In this document: positions 27,307 through 34,322 of the stretch, one piece after another | Numbering within the stretch: the first letter of the stretch is position 1 | Layout: every line of letters begins with the position of its first letter | DNA from: Bifidobacterium myosotis | GTDB taxonomy: Bacteria; Actinomycetota; Actinomycetes; Actinomycetales; Bifidobacteriaceae | DNA length: 64,000 nucleotides | Direction: 5' to 3' | Assembly (NCBI RefSeq): GCF_002259745.1 | Contig: NZ_MWWW01000013.1 | Coordinates: 124,001 to 188,000, forward strand | Translations under genes and position numbers: made by a program | Notes under the pieces: model-generated | The model's database searches: none | The model's input: the letters and a program-made list of their open reading frames with translations, nothing else | Told to the model about the DNA's origin: nothing

Positions 27307-28536
27307 TCACACAAACATCTCGTCAAGCAAGGATTTTTTGATGTTCTGCAGCAATTCCAACTTACGCTGATGAAGGGTGATGAGGGAGTCGAGGCGGGAG
27401 AAGAAGTTGCCGATCTTTTGCTGCTCTTCTTTATGGGGAACAACAAAACCGTACTCAAGCATAGACTTCACATTGAGAGTCTTGTTTCTTCCGGCACCAC
27501 TCGGCGAGGCAAGCCAAAGATGATGTCTGAAGCGTCCGTCAAGAATGATGAACCTGAAGAAGTTCGGGGACATATCTTCATGGAATGAGAACTGGGGGAA
27601 ACGGTGAGAGACCAACGCTACAGCATCATTCTCAGAGGTAATCGCAACTGCGTGTTCCCAGGCGAATACGATGTTGACCACAAGATTGTTGGGTGCAACC
27701 CTGCATAGCTCTTTTTCTTCGATTTGAGCCCCCGGATCGACATCGGTCAAAAATGTACCTTTTGCATGGCTACGGACGCCCATGCGCACATATCCATTTT
27801 GGGGAGTTGGAACTAGCTCCTTAAATTGATCAACAACCTCACCCAACTTACGCTGTTCCCAAGGGTCAGTAAAACCAGCAAAACGAATCTTCGGAACGGT
27901 CTCACCCTCCTGAGGGAACATTTGTTCGAGCATTGCCTTTTTGAAGACGACGAGCTTGTCATACTTACGCTGATGAAGGGTGATGAGGTCGTCGAGGCGG
28001 GAGAAGAACGAGCCGATGGCCTGCTGCTCAACAGTCGACAATGGAACTGATAACGTCGTTTCGAAGAAATCGTCGGGCGCAATATTGAGCAACCCATGAT
28101 TCCTAGCCCCTTCGGCTGCAATCATTTGGACAGCTTTGTACCAGCGGTTGGTTTCGTAATATGTCACAAGATAATCCGGGTCAACATCAAGCAGCTCAAA
28201 GCATATGTATAACGTTGAGACACAGCCCTTCTTGTACTGGGTCAAACGCTTAATCGCACCCCATGGACTATCCACGGAAGTGCTCTTGTTATATGCAAAT
28301 TCGCCTTTCCGGAGCAGATAGTAGCCGCTCATATCTTTGCTTGCCACTTGACTGTTGAAGAACAACCTCTGATCAATCAACCCGTATTGCGCGGAGATGG
28401 TCAATGGAAGATCAGACTCATTATCCGAATTCTTCCGAGTTATACGCTGGGCCAGCTCCCCCAACTTACGCTGTTCCCAAGGGTCAGTAAAACCAGCAAA
28501 ACGAATCGAAGGTTTGTTCGACTGGTCAGCCATCAT
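27307..28536 (-). CDS. hsdS: Type I restriction-modification specificity subunit (active copy)
   Basis: A full-length 409-residue HsdS with two TRDs. The layout is conserved N-terminus FAGFTDPWEQRKLGE (WEQRKLGE at 20-27), TRD1 (~28-165), helix QQAIGSFFSRLDDLITLHQR (171-190), linker, a second FAGFTDPWEQRKLGE (226-233), TRD2 (~234-365) and closing helix with SRLDSLITLHQRK. The ATG at 28536 overlaps the hsdM stop (ATGA), with GGGAGGTGA upstream. Matching repeats at both ends of each TRD also occur in two silent cassettes upstream, so this is the expression site of a shuffling system. The TRDs are visibly AT-richer than the flanking DNA. The recognised sequence cannot be predicted here. Confidence 0.95.
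   Translation of the reverse strand: MMADQSNKPSIRFAGFTDPWEQRKLGELAQRITRKNSDNESDLPLTISAQYGLIDQRLFFNSQVASKDMSGYYLLRKGEFAYNKSTSVDSPWGAIKRLTQYKKGCVSTLYICFELLDVDPDYLVTYYETNRWYKAVQMIAAEGARNHGLLNIAPDDFFETTLSVPLSTVEQQAIGSFFSRLDDLITLHQRKYDKLVVFKKAMLEQMFPQEGETVPKIRFAGFTDPWEQRKLGEVVDQFKELVPTPQNGYVRMGVRSHAKGTFLTDVDPGAQIEEKELCRVAPNNLVVNIVFAWEHAVAITSENDAVALVSHRFPQFSFHEDMSPNFFRFIILDGRFRHHLWLASPSGAGRNKTLNVKSMLEYGFVVPHKEEQQKIGNFFSRLDSLITLHQRKLELLQNIKKSLLDEMFV
27361..27405 (-). repeat. hsdS recombination repeat R2b (3' end of TRD2)
   Basis: 45 bp beginning CTTACGCTGATGAAGGGTGA, encoding the end of the closing helix (SRLDSLITLHQRK). It is identical to the first 45 bp of R2d at 33746 and, apart from two bases, of R2a at 27964. 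Confidence 0.9.
27837..27889 (-). repeat. hsdS recombination repeat R1b (5' end of TRD2)
   Basis: Contains the 22-bp core CCCAACTTACGCTGTTCCCA+AG (27842-27863) found at all four TRD 5' ends. Together with R1a it forms a perfect 48-bp direct repeat inside the active gene (27842-27889 and 28460-28507), encoding IRFAGFTDPWEQRKLG. Confidence 0.93.
27964..28029 (-). repeat. hsdS recombination repeat R2a (3' end of TRD1)
   Basis: 66 bp encoding EQQAIGSFFSRLDDLITLHQ plus RK. It is the inverted counterpart of R2c (32636-32701, one mismatch) and the direct counterpart of R2d (33746-33811, two mismatches). Confidence 0.95.
28456..28507 (-). repeat. hsdS recombination repeat R1a (5' end of TRD1)
   Basis: The first 26 bp (28456-28481) are the exact inverted copy of R1c (32184-32209). 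Bases 28460-28507 are a perfect direct repeat of 27842-27889. It encodes the conserved WEQRKLGE before the variable domain. Confidence 0.95.
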
Positions 28537-31094
28537 TCACCTCCCAGCAGGGTCTTGAGCTCCGCAATGCCGGCCATATCGAATTCGTCGCCGACCAGCT
28601 GATCGAGCATCGCGCTCAACTCGTTCTCTGCGGTCTTAATCTGTCCGCATACATCGGCATACGTGGTGGCGTATTTCTCATCCAGCGCAGTGACCTGAGC
28701 CACCAGCTCGTCGAGCACAGCGGTCGGCAGTTCTTCCAGCTTGCTTTGCAGTGGATCAATCCACTTGGCGACAAGCAAATCGGTAGCCTGGCTGTTATCA
28801 AGATGCTTGATAACCGTCACAGTCTTGTCTTCGAGCGCCGCGCGGTCATCCTTGATGGCTTTCTTGACTTTCCTCTCTTCATCAAGTAGATGATTCGCGG
28901 CAACCAACGTACGGTCGAACTCCGTCTGCGGATGCCGACCGATAACCTTCACCGCCTTCTTCAGTTCCGTCGAAACGAATGCGTCGCCTTCCTCATTGAC
29001 TGCCTCGGAGTTCTTATCGTCCTCATCAATGCCGTCCAGCAGGTCGGTCAATTCCTGACCGATTTCGGACAGCCGGTGCTCTTGCGCCGCAATCGCAGCG
29101 AGATCAGCCGAAAGCATCCGCTGCTGCACCAAGTCGAATGGCAACAGGTGGCCGACCCATCCCTCCTGCACTTCGACGTCCTTGCCGCCCTTCTTTTTGA
29201 CGACCATATTGGCATCGACTTGGAATACCGAAGAGAAGCCTTCAGATTGAATGACTTCAAGGTCACCGGCAATGGTCTGCCAAGCGTCGATGAACACCTG
29301 ATATGCCGCGTAGGAATCCACCAGAGGCGTATCGGACAGTCTGCGGAACAGGTTATCAGCCAATTTCTCCTGCTCGGCAGCTATGGCCACCTGCTCGCAC
29401 TTCCCCACCAGCTCACCGCGCAGGAAGTCCTGATAACCCGTGAAACCGGCCTTATAGCGTTCGATATATGCTTGCACTTCGGCGTTACCGTAAACAATGT
29501 CACGTACCGAACCGCCGGCGACGCGCGCAATATGATTGCTCTGCGCTTCAAACAACTGTGTCTTCAAGCTCGGGAATACATTCCAGAAACGCTGCAGTGT
29601 ATCAAGCTCGTGCTTCGGCACGCCACCGAACATGGTGGCATACAAATCCCAGTTCTCAGCCGGTTCGGAGGAGTCCACGTACCGGGGAATGTTAAGGTTG
29701 TAGTCGTTCGCACGAATCTCGTCAAGACTCACCAGACGGCTGAACTTGTCGATGGTCTTCGAGCCCGTCACCGCGTCGACGATGCGCCGGATGTCGCAGG
29801 CGCGCAGTTTGTTGTTCTTGCCGTCCTTGGTGAAATGCTTGGATGCATCGACAATGAGCACATGATCATCGTCACGATGCTTGCGCAGCACCATGATGAT
29901 GGTGGGAATACCGGTGCCGAAGAAGATGTTCGCCGGCAACCCGATGATGGCCTGAATATGGTGATGCTCCACAAGATTACGACGAATCTCGCCTTCTTCA
30001 CCGCCACGGAACAGCACACCATGCGGCAGAACGATGGTCATGATGCCGTCGTCACGCAGATGATAGAGGTCATGCAGCAGAAAGGCGTAGTCGGCTTTGG
30101 ACTTGGGGGCGATGCCATATTCGAAACGCAGGTCCTCCCCCGCCTCCGGCGGCTCCCAGTTCTGCGAATACGGCGGATTCGAAACCACGGAGTCCACGAA
30201 CAGCGGCTCATAGGTTTCGTCCTTGGTCTCGTCGGTGTCAAACCACGGCCAATCGTCCTTCAATGTATCGCCGTTGCGAGCCACAATGTTGTCCGGCAAG
30301 ATACCGCGCATCACCAGGTTCATGCGCGTGAGATTGTAGGTGTTCTCCTTGAGCTCCTGCGCATAGTACTTGATGTCATTCGGATTGCCGTTGCGACGGG
30401 CCACCGCCTGACCGATATGGATAAGCAACGAGCCGGAGCCGGACGTAGGATCGTAGATGGTGATTTCCTTGCGCCCCTGCAAATGCCATGCCACGATTTC
30501 ACTCATGAGCTGAGAAACCTCGCTGGGCGTGTAGAATTCGCCGGCTTTCTTGCCTGCATTGGAGGCGAACTTGTCAATCAGGTACTCGTAGATGTAGCCG
30601 AGGGTGTCGTAGCCTTGGCGGCTGTCCATCGGAATGTCCTTGATAAGATAAATCAGGTCCCGAGCGGCCTTGGAACGGCCTTTCTCATCGGTTCCGAGCT
30701 TGGACAGGCCGGTCTGCAACGTGTCGAAAATGCCGGAAAACACTCGCTTGTGAGCCGGATTGATATTGCGCTCGAAGGCGGAGAGCGCCGTACGTACATC
30801 CGCGATTTCGAAATCGGAGCCTTTCGCGATCCATGTAGAGAACAGATTGTCGTATGCGATGAAGTAACCGCACAGATTACGCACGTCCTGCACGGTTTCC
30901 GCATCCTCCTCTGTGAGGTCAGGCAAATCCCCTTCGGTCCAATCATCCGCATACAGACGCGCCACGAGCGTTTCCGAAAGGAACTTGTAGAAGATGAAGC
31001 CGAGAATGTAGTCCTTGTACTCGTTGGCCTCGATCTTCGAACGCATCTTGTTGGCCGATTCCCAGATCTTGGAGGCGAGTTGCTGCTTATTCAT
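28533..31094 (-). CDS. hsdM: Type I restriction-modification methyltransferase subunit
   Basis: N6-adenine methyltransferase subunit of 853 residues. An N-terminal helical HsdM_N domain (~1-140) leads to the N6_Mtase fold: GEFYTPSEVSQLMSEIVAWH, SAM motif I DPTSGSGSLL (215-221 core), catalytic motif IV NPPYS (306-310). After ~520 residues it continues with ~330 helical, coiled-coil-like residues (EHRLSEIGQELTDLLDGIDE, EEKYATTYADV-like segments), making it much longer than the typical ~520-residue HsdM. It overlaps the GIY-YIG gene by 8 bp and hsdS by 4. It is flanked by inverted hsdS repeats, so its orientation may change. Confidence 0.95.
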   Translation of the reverse strand: MNKQQLASKIWESANKMRSKIEANEYKDYILGFIFYKFLSETLVARLYADDWTEGDLPDLTEEDAETVQDVRNLCGYFIAYDNLFSTWIAKGSDFEIADVRTALSAFERNINPAHKRVFSGIFDTLQTGLSKLGTDEKGRSKAARDLIYLIKDIPMDSRQGYDTLGYIYEYLIDKFASNAGKKAGEFYTPSEVSQLMSEIVAWHLQGRKEITIYDPTSGSGSLLIHIGQAVARRNGNPNDIKYYAQELKENTYNLTRMNLVMRGILPDNIVARNGDTLKDDWPWFDTDETKDETYEPLFVDSVVSNPPYSQNWEPPEAGEDLRFEYGIAPKSKADYAFLLHDLYHLRDDGIMTIVLPHGVLFRGGEEGEIRRNLVEHHHIQAIIGLPANIFFGTGIPTIIMVLRKHRDDDHVLIVDASKHFTKDGKNNKLRACDIRRIVDAVTGSKTIDKFSRLVSLDEIRANDYNLNIPRYVDSSEPAENWDLYATMFGGVPKHELDTLQRFWNVFPSLKTQLFEAQSNHIARVAGGSVRDIVYGNAEVQAYIERYKAGFTGYQDFLRGELVGKCEQVAIAAEQEKLADNLFRRLSDTPLVDSYAAYQVFIDAWQTIAGDLEVIQSEGFSSVFQVDANMVVKKKGGKDVEVQEGWVGHLLPFDLVQQRMLSADLAAIAAQEHRLSEIGQELTDLLDGIDEDDKNSEAVNEEGDAFVSTELKKAVKVIGRHPQTEFDRTLVAANHLLDEERKVKKAIKDDRAALEDKTVTVIKHLDNSQATDLLVAKWIDPLQSKLEELPTAVLDELVAQVTALDEKYATTYADVCGQIKTAENELSAMLDQLVGDEFDMAGIAELKTLLGGE

Positions 31095-31926
31095 TCATGT
31101 GCTCCTTGTTCCTGTACACTTCATCGAGCGTTTTGCCCTGATCGTTCACCCATTCGGTCCAACCGTTCTGGCTACCACCAAGAACGAACACGGCCGCCAT
31201 GGATGGACTGGCGAAAGACACGTCATGGTCGAGCCTCACCTTGCCGTCACGATCCCCAAAGAGTTGCTCACGGGCGACGATCGCTCCCCGGTTCTTGATA
31301 ATGTCGCGCCCTAGTTCCACCTCGGAACCGGCAAAGACGGTAAATCGTCCGGTTTCTTTATCGTATTTCCCTGTCGCCGCGATTCCGTTCTTTTTCGTAT
31401 GAAATCCCTCACTCACATGTGCCGCGGATTCCGAACGATTAAGGTCATAGCCGAGAACCTTCATTCGGAACAGTATGCTCTTGTGCAATTCCTCCACGCG
31501 TTGTTCCTTATATGGGTTCACATGCGGACCGGGAAGAAACGTGTTGTCTGTCTCATACGAACCATTCCGTCGAACGAAGTCGATTGCCTTCGCTTCAAGG
31601 ACATCCAACACATCCCTGTCAATATTGATGTCGCTGTCAAGAAACATAACGGCTTTGTTCCAAAACTCCTTCTTGGCCTTATGAGCCTCAAGGCGAGCGA
31701 GCCCCTGCGTGGTCTGCCCGACATATACGCGACTGAGCACGCCATGGTCCTCATCCAGCAGGTAATACACGCCCCGTTCCGGTACATCAGGAAGCCGCTT
31801 CGCTTCAGCCAACTTATCCCTTGGAACCACGACGGTAACCAGCGACTCGCCTTCCACGCGGCAAATGCGGATACCGTCTGGATCATTGTCGATAAGCTGC
31901 ATGGTCATGGTCGTAAGACGAATCAT
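31087..31926 (-). CDS. GIY-YIG nuclease-like protein with C-terminal DUF4357
   Basis: A 279-residue protein. Residues ~48-100 carry a GIY-YIG core: GVYYLLDEDHGVLSRVYVGQ, followed by TTQGLARLEAHKAKKEFWNK. The C-terminal ~55 residues (VSFASPSMAAVFVLGGSQNG, WTEWVNDQGKTLDEVYR) match DUF4357, which is often fused to GIY-YIG domains or found in type I RM operons. It overlaps the RHH gene (ATGA) and hsdM (8 bp), so it is transcribed with the methyltransferase. The role is unknown: accessory nuclease, guard, or toxin-like partner of the RHH protein are all possible. Later in-frame ATGs (31908, 31902) are alternative starts. Confidence 0.8.
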   Translation of the reverse strand: MIRLTTMTMQLIDNDPDGIRICRVEGESLVTVVVPRDKLAEAKRLPDVPERGVYYLLDEDHGVLSRVYVGQTTQGLARLEAHKAKKEFWNKAVMFLDSDINIDRDVLDVLEAKAIDFVRRNGSYETDNTFLPGPHVNPYKEQRVEELHKSILFRMKVLGYDLNRSESAAHVSEGFHTKKNGIAATGKYDKETGRFTVFAGSEVELGRDIIKNRGAIVAREQLFGDRDGKVRLDHDVSFASPSMAAVFVLGGSQNGWTEWVNDQGKTLDEVYRNKEHMNE

Positions 31927-32132
31927 CGTTCGCCGTCCTTGACCAGCTCGTTGATGATGCAGGTTCTCACGAATGCCGAAAAACTCATGCCCCGAAGCGC
32001 CGCGGCCTCTTTGGCAGAGTCTCGAAGATTCGCGGGAATGCGCATGGTGACGGGTACTGCATCTCCATCGACGAGGTAAGCCCGTATCTCCGTTTCGCCT
32101 GCACCGCCCTCTACGAGGTCAGAATATGACAT
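31923..32132 (-). CDS. Ribbon-helix-helix (CopG/Arc-like) small DNA-binding protein
   Basis: A 69-residue protein whose C-terminal half is a ribbon-helix-helix: strand AVPVTMRIPANL, helix 1 RDSAKEAAALRG, turn MS and helix 2 FSAFVRTCIINELV. Such proteins are repressors or antitoxins that autoregulate their operon. It is the first gene of the hsd operon, so it may control hsdM, hsdS and hsdR expression, or pair with the GIY-YIG protein that it overlaps by four bases. The start ATG (32132) lies ~30 bp downstream of the probable transcription start. Confidence 0.75.
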   Translation of the reverse strand: MSYSDLVEGGAGETEIRAYLVDGDAVPVTMRIPANLRDSAKEAAALRGMSFSAFVRTCIINELVKDGER

Positions 32133-32167
32133 TAACGCACCGCACTTTCAAACTGCAATATAAATGC

Positions 32168-32788
32168 ATGCATTATACGTCTGCTTGGGAACAGCGTAAG
32201 TTGGGGGAGGTTGCTTCCTTTGGTGGCGGTCACACTCCTTCTATGGCGGATGCTGCGAACTATTTAGGTGGAAAGAATCTGTGGGTTACATCGCAAGACG
32301 TCAAACAGCATTATCTTGACAACACCACAACAATGATTTCCGAAAAAGGTGCTGCAGAACTGACGAGGTACCCTGTGGGCTCACTTGTCATGGTCACCAG
32401 AAGTGGAATACTACGGCATACGCTTCCTGTTGCCATGCTGCGAAAACCGGCGACCGTTAATCAGGACATCAAGGCCATACAGACTAATGTTTCATGTTCA
32501 GGTTCGTGGTTGTTGCAGTATTTCGTAGCGCATAACAAAAGCTTGCTTCTTGAGTACGGAAAGACCGGTACTACTGTTGAAAGTATTGATTTCAGTAAAT
32601 TGAAATCAATGAATTTGCTGATGCCGTCAGCACGAGAGCAGCAGGCCATCGGCTCGTTCTTCTCCCGCCTCGACGACCTTATCACCCTTCATCAGCGTAA
32701 GCAACTCGCTATGGACCCAGGCTGGTCCGCTCTGCTTGATTGGCTAAATCATGGCATCCTACATCGGCGTAAGCACATGTCAGCCTGA
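32168..32788 (+). CDS. Silent half-hsdS cassette (TRD-c), inverted relative to the active hsdS
   Basis: An open frame of 206 codons encoding one TRD between the usual conserved blocks: SAWEQRKLGE at its start and AREQQAIGSFFSRLDDLITL plus HQRK near its end. After HQRK comes a non-HsdS tail (QLAMDPGWSALLDWLNHGIL) and a stop. The ATG at 32168 (MHYTSAWEQ) has no ribosome site, so I take it as a storage cassette, though a half-subunit is conceivable. Its R1c and R2c repeats match the active gene in inverse orientation. The tyrosine recombinase gene starts 14 bp beyond the stop, its AAAAGGAG site overlapping the cassette end. Confidence 0.85.
   Translation: MHYTSAWEQRKLGEVASFGGGHTPSMADAANYLGGKNLWVTSQDVKQHYLDNTTTMISEKGAAELTRYPVGSLVMVTRSGILRHTLPVAMLRKPATVNQDIKAIQTNVSCSGSWLLQYFVAHNKSLLLEYGKTGTTVESIDFSKLKSMNLLMPSAREQQAIGSFFSRLDDLITLHQRKQLAMDPGWSALLDWLNHGILHRRKHMSA
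32172..32199 (-). promoter_or_regulatory. Candidate promoter of the hsd operon, with -35 box inside repeat R1c
   Basis: On the minus strand TATAAT (32177-32172) is a consensus -10 box, with TTACGC (32199-32194) 16 bp upstream as a weak -35. Transcription would start near 32165, ~33 bp before the RHH start codon. The -35 falls inside the hsdS repeat, which inversion would regenerate, so the promoter would travel with the inverting segment. Confidence 0.55.
32184..32209 (+). repeat. hsdS recombination repeat R1c (5' end of silent TRD-c)
   Basis: 26 bp, exact inverted copy of 28456-28481 in the active gene. It contains the 22-bp core common to all four TRD 5' ends. Confidence 0.95.
32636..32701 (+). 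repeat. hsdS recombination repeat R2c (3' end of silent TRD-c)
   Basis: 66 bp, inverted copy of R2a (27964-28029) with one mismatch. A shorter relative, CATCGGCGTAAGCAC (32762-32776), follows 60 bp later and matches the outer end of R2d at 14 of 15 bases. Confidence 0.95.
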
Positions 32789-32801
32789 AAAGGAGCACCA
32801 T

Positions 32802-33731
32802 ATGAATGGAACCAGTATCAATGGAGAAACACTGTTCTGTGAGTACTATACGCAATGGGTTAGCGTGTACAAGGAAGGCGCAATCCGCGATGTGACGATG
32901 AAGAAATATCGGCTCACGCAAGCCTGGCTCAGTAAACTTGCTCCAGACCTTACCTTAGCCGATTTCAATCGCGTGAATTATCAGCAAATCATCAACGGAT
33001 ATGCCGAACAGCATGAGCGCCAGACGACGATGGACTTCCATCATCAGTTGAAGGGCGCAATACTCGACGCCGTCGATGAGGGTCTTATCCAACGAGATCC
33101 AACGCGCAAAGTGGTCATTAAGGGCAAACAACCGAGAGCAAAGAAAACGAAATATCTCAACCAGTTCGAACTGCATGCGATGCTCGCTGATCTTTCGCTT
33201 GGTGCTGAACCGAGCTGGGATTGGCTGATTCTCTTGATAGCCAAGACTGGGTTGCGGTTTTCCGAAGCTCTGGGGTTGACGCCAGACGATTTTGACTTCG
33301 TACATCAGAACCTGTCGGTGAACAAAACTTGGGACTATAAAAACGGTGGCGGATTCGTTCCCACCAAGAACGCCTCCTCCGTGCGCAAGGTGCAACTGGA
33401 CTGGCAGCTCATCATGCAACTATCTGCTCTACTTAAGAATCTTCCGGCAGATAAACCGATATTTGTGAACGGCAAAGTGTACAACTCCACAGCGAATGGC
33501 ATTTTGGCAAAGCACTGCAAGAAGGTTGGAGTGCCGGTCATTTCGATACATGGACTTAGACACACGCATGCCTCGCTATTGCTCTTCGCCGGGGTCTCCA
33601 TTGCAAGCGTGTCCAAACGACTCGGACATGCGAGCATGAACACCACCCAAGACACCTATCTTCATGTGATCCGTGAGCTTGAAAACAAGGACGTCGATAT
33701 CGTGATGAGGGCGCTTTCCTCTCTCGTATGA
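32802..33731 (+). CDS. Tyrosine recombinase (phage-integrase family), probable hsdS invertase
   Basis: A 309-residue site-specific recombinase. The N-terminal SAM-like core-binding domain is ~20-110 (TMKKYRLTQAWLSKLAPDLT). The catalytic domain has Arg I in AKTGLRFSEALGL, His-x-x-Arg in VISIHGLRHTHASLLLF, His in SKRLGHASMNTTQ and the nucleophile Tyr in DTYLHVIRELE. The ATG at 32802 has AAAAGGAG upstream. It lies between two silent hsdS cassettes of opposite orientation, the arrangement in which PsrA/CreX-like enzymes shuffle hsdS in other bacteria. No excisionase or other phage genes are near, so recombination of hsdS repeats is its likely job. Confidence 0.92.
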   Translation: MNGTSINGETLFCEYYTQWVSVYKEGAIRDVTMKKYRLTQAWLSKLAPDLTLADFNRVNYQQIINGYAEQHERQTTMDFHHQLKGAILDAVDEGLIQRDPTRKVVIKGKQPRAKKTKYLNQFELHAMLADLSLGAEPSWDWLILLIAKTGLRFSEALGLTPDDFDFVHQNLSVNKTWDYKNGGGFVPTKNASSVRKVQLDWQLIMQLSALLKNLPADKPIFVNGKVYNSTANGILAKHCKKVGVPVISIHGLRHTHASLLLFAGVSIASVSKRLGHASMNTTQDTYLHVIRELENKDVDIVMRALSSLV

Positions 33732-33745
33732 ATCAATCACAAGTG

Positions 33746-33811
33746 CTTACGCTGATGAAGGGTGATGAGGGAGTCGAGGCGGGAGAAGAACGAGCCGATG
33801 GCCTGCTGCTC
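33746..33811 (-). repeat. hsdS recombination repeat R2d (3' end of silent TRD-d)
   Basis: 66 bp, direct copy of R2a with two mismatches. Its first 45 bp equal R2b exactly, so it is a mosaic of the two 3' repeat types in the active gene. It is inverted relative to R2c, with the recombinase gene between them. Confidence 0.93.
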
Positions 33812-34214
33812 GGTAAGCGATGGGAACATCAATGACATGCTGAGAAACGTATCTTCATGAATACGCTTTGCCTTACGACTGCCGTTTGCAATCATTCCAT
33901 TGCGCAGATAGAAACTCTCCTGAGTAATTCTCTCCAACAAGAATTGTCCATCGACATCAGACATATCAAAGGCCGGAGAATCAAGCGTCGATTCATATCC
34001 GTCAAGTTCCATCGGGACAATGCCGAAAGCAGCATGAAGGAAATCTAACTTCCCATACATAAGTTGTCCAGCATGTCGAATGTAGTACTGGGTGTTTTCG
34101 CTCCCTCCGTATGAATCGCTTTTCTCGACGACACCTTTGCCCCAAAGTTTGACTGTCAACTTGTTAGCATCCGCCCCAGTATGACCGGCAATCCGGCTGA
34201 CTGTAAGAGCCTCA

Positions 34215-34236
34215 CCCAACTTACGCTGTTCCCAAG
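34215..34236 (-). repeat. hsdS recombination repeat R1d (5' end of silent TRD-d)
   Basis: The 22-bp core shared with R1a, R1b and R1c. The next base outward (C, giving SAWEQ instead of DPWEQ) is shared with R1c only, as expected for silent copies. Confidence 0.93.
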
Positions 34237-34322
34237 CGGATGCGAATTGCCATGTATCAGTAACACTGACAGTTCCCTTACCAACGTTGAGCAGACAATG
34301 ACCCCTTCAAGATATCTCTTAC

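Larger units (their letters stand above)
33737..34306 (-). pseudogene. Silent half-hsdS cassette (TRD-d), same orientation as the active hsdS, no start codon
   Basis: A frame open from 34306 to the stop at 33737 encoding a fourth TRD: ASAWEQRKLGEALTVSRIAG at its start and TEQQAIGSFFSRLDSLITLH plus QRKHL at its end. The variable part (GKGVVEKSDSYGGSENTQYY onward) differs from the other three. No in-frame ATG, GTG or TTG precedes the conserved block, so it cannot be translated as is; it is a donor cassette. Its 3' helix is of the DSL type like TRD2, while the preceding QQAIG part is of the TRD1 type, suggesting it can donate at either position. Confidence 0.85.

Noticed and set aside
28890-31298. 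An 802-codon plus-strand frame opposite hsdM
   Set aside because: Antisense shadow; hsdM shows clear methyltransferase motifs on the other strand.
32126-33731. A prophage or integrative element ended by the tyrosine recombinase
   Set aside because: No other phage, conjugation or attachment-site features are present; the recombinase lies between matching hsdS repeats.
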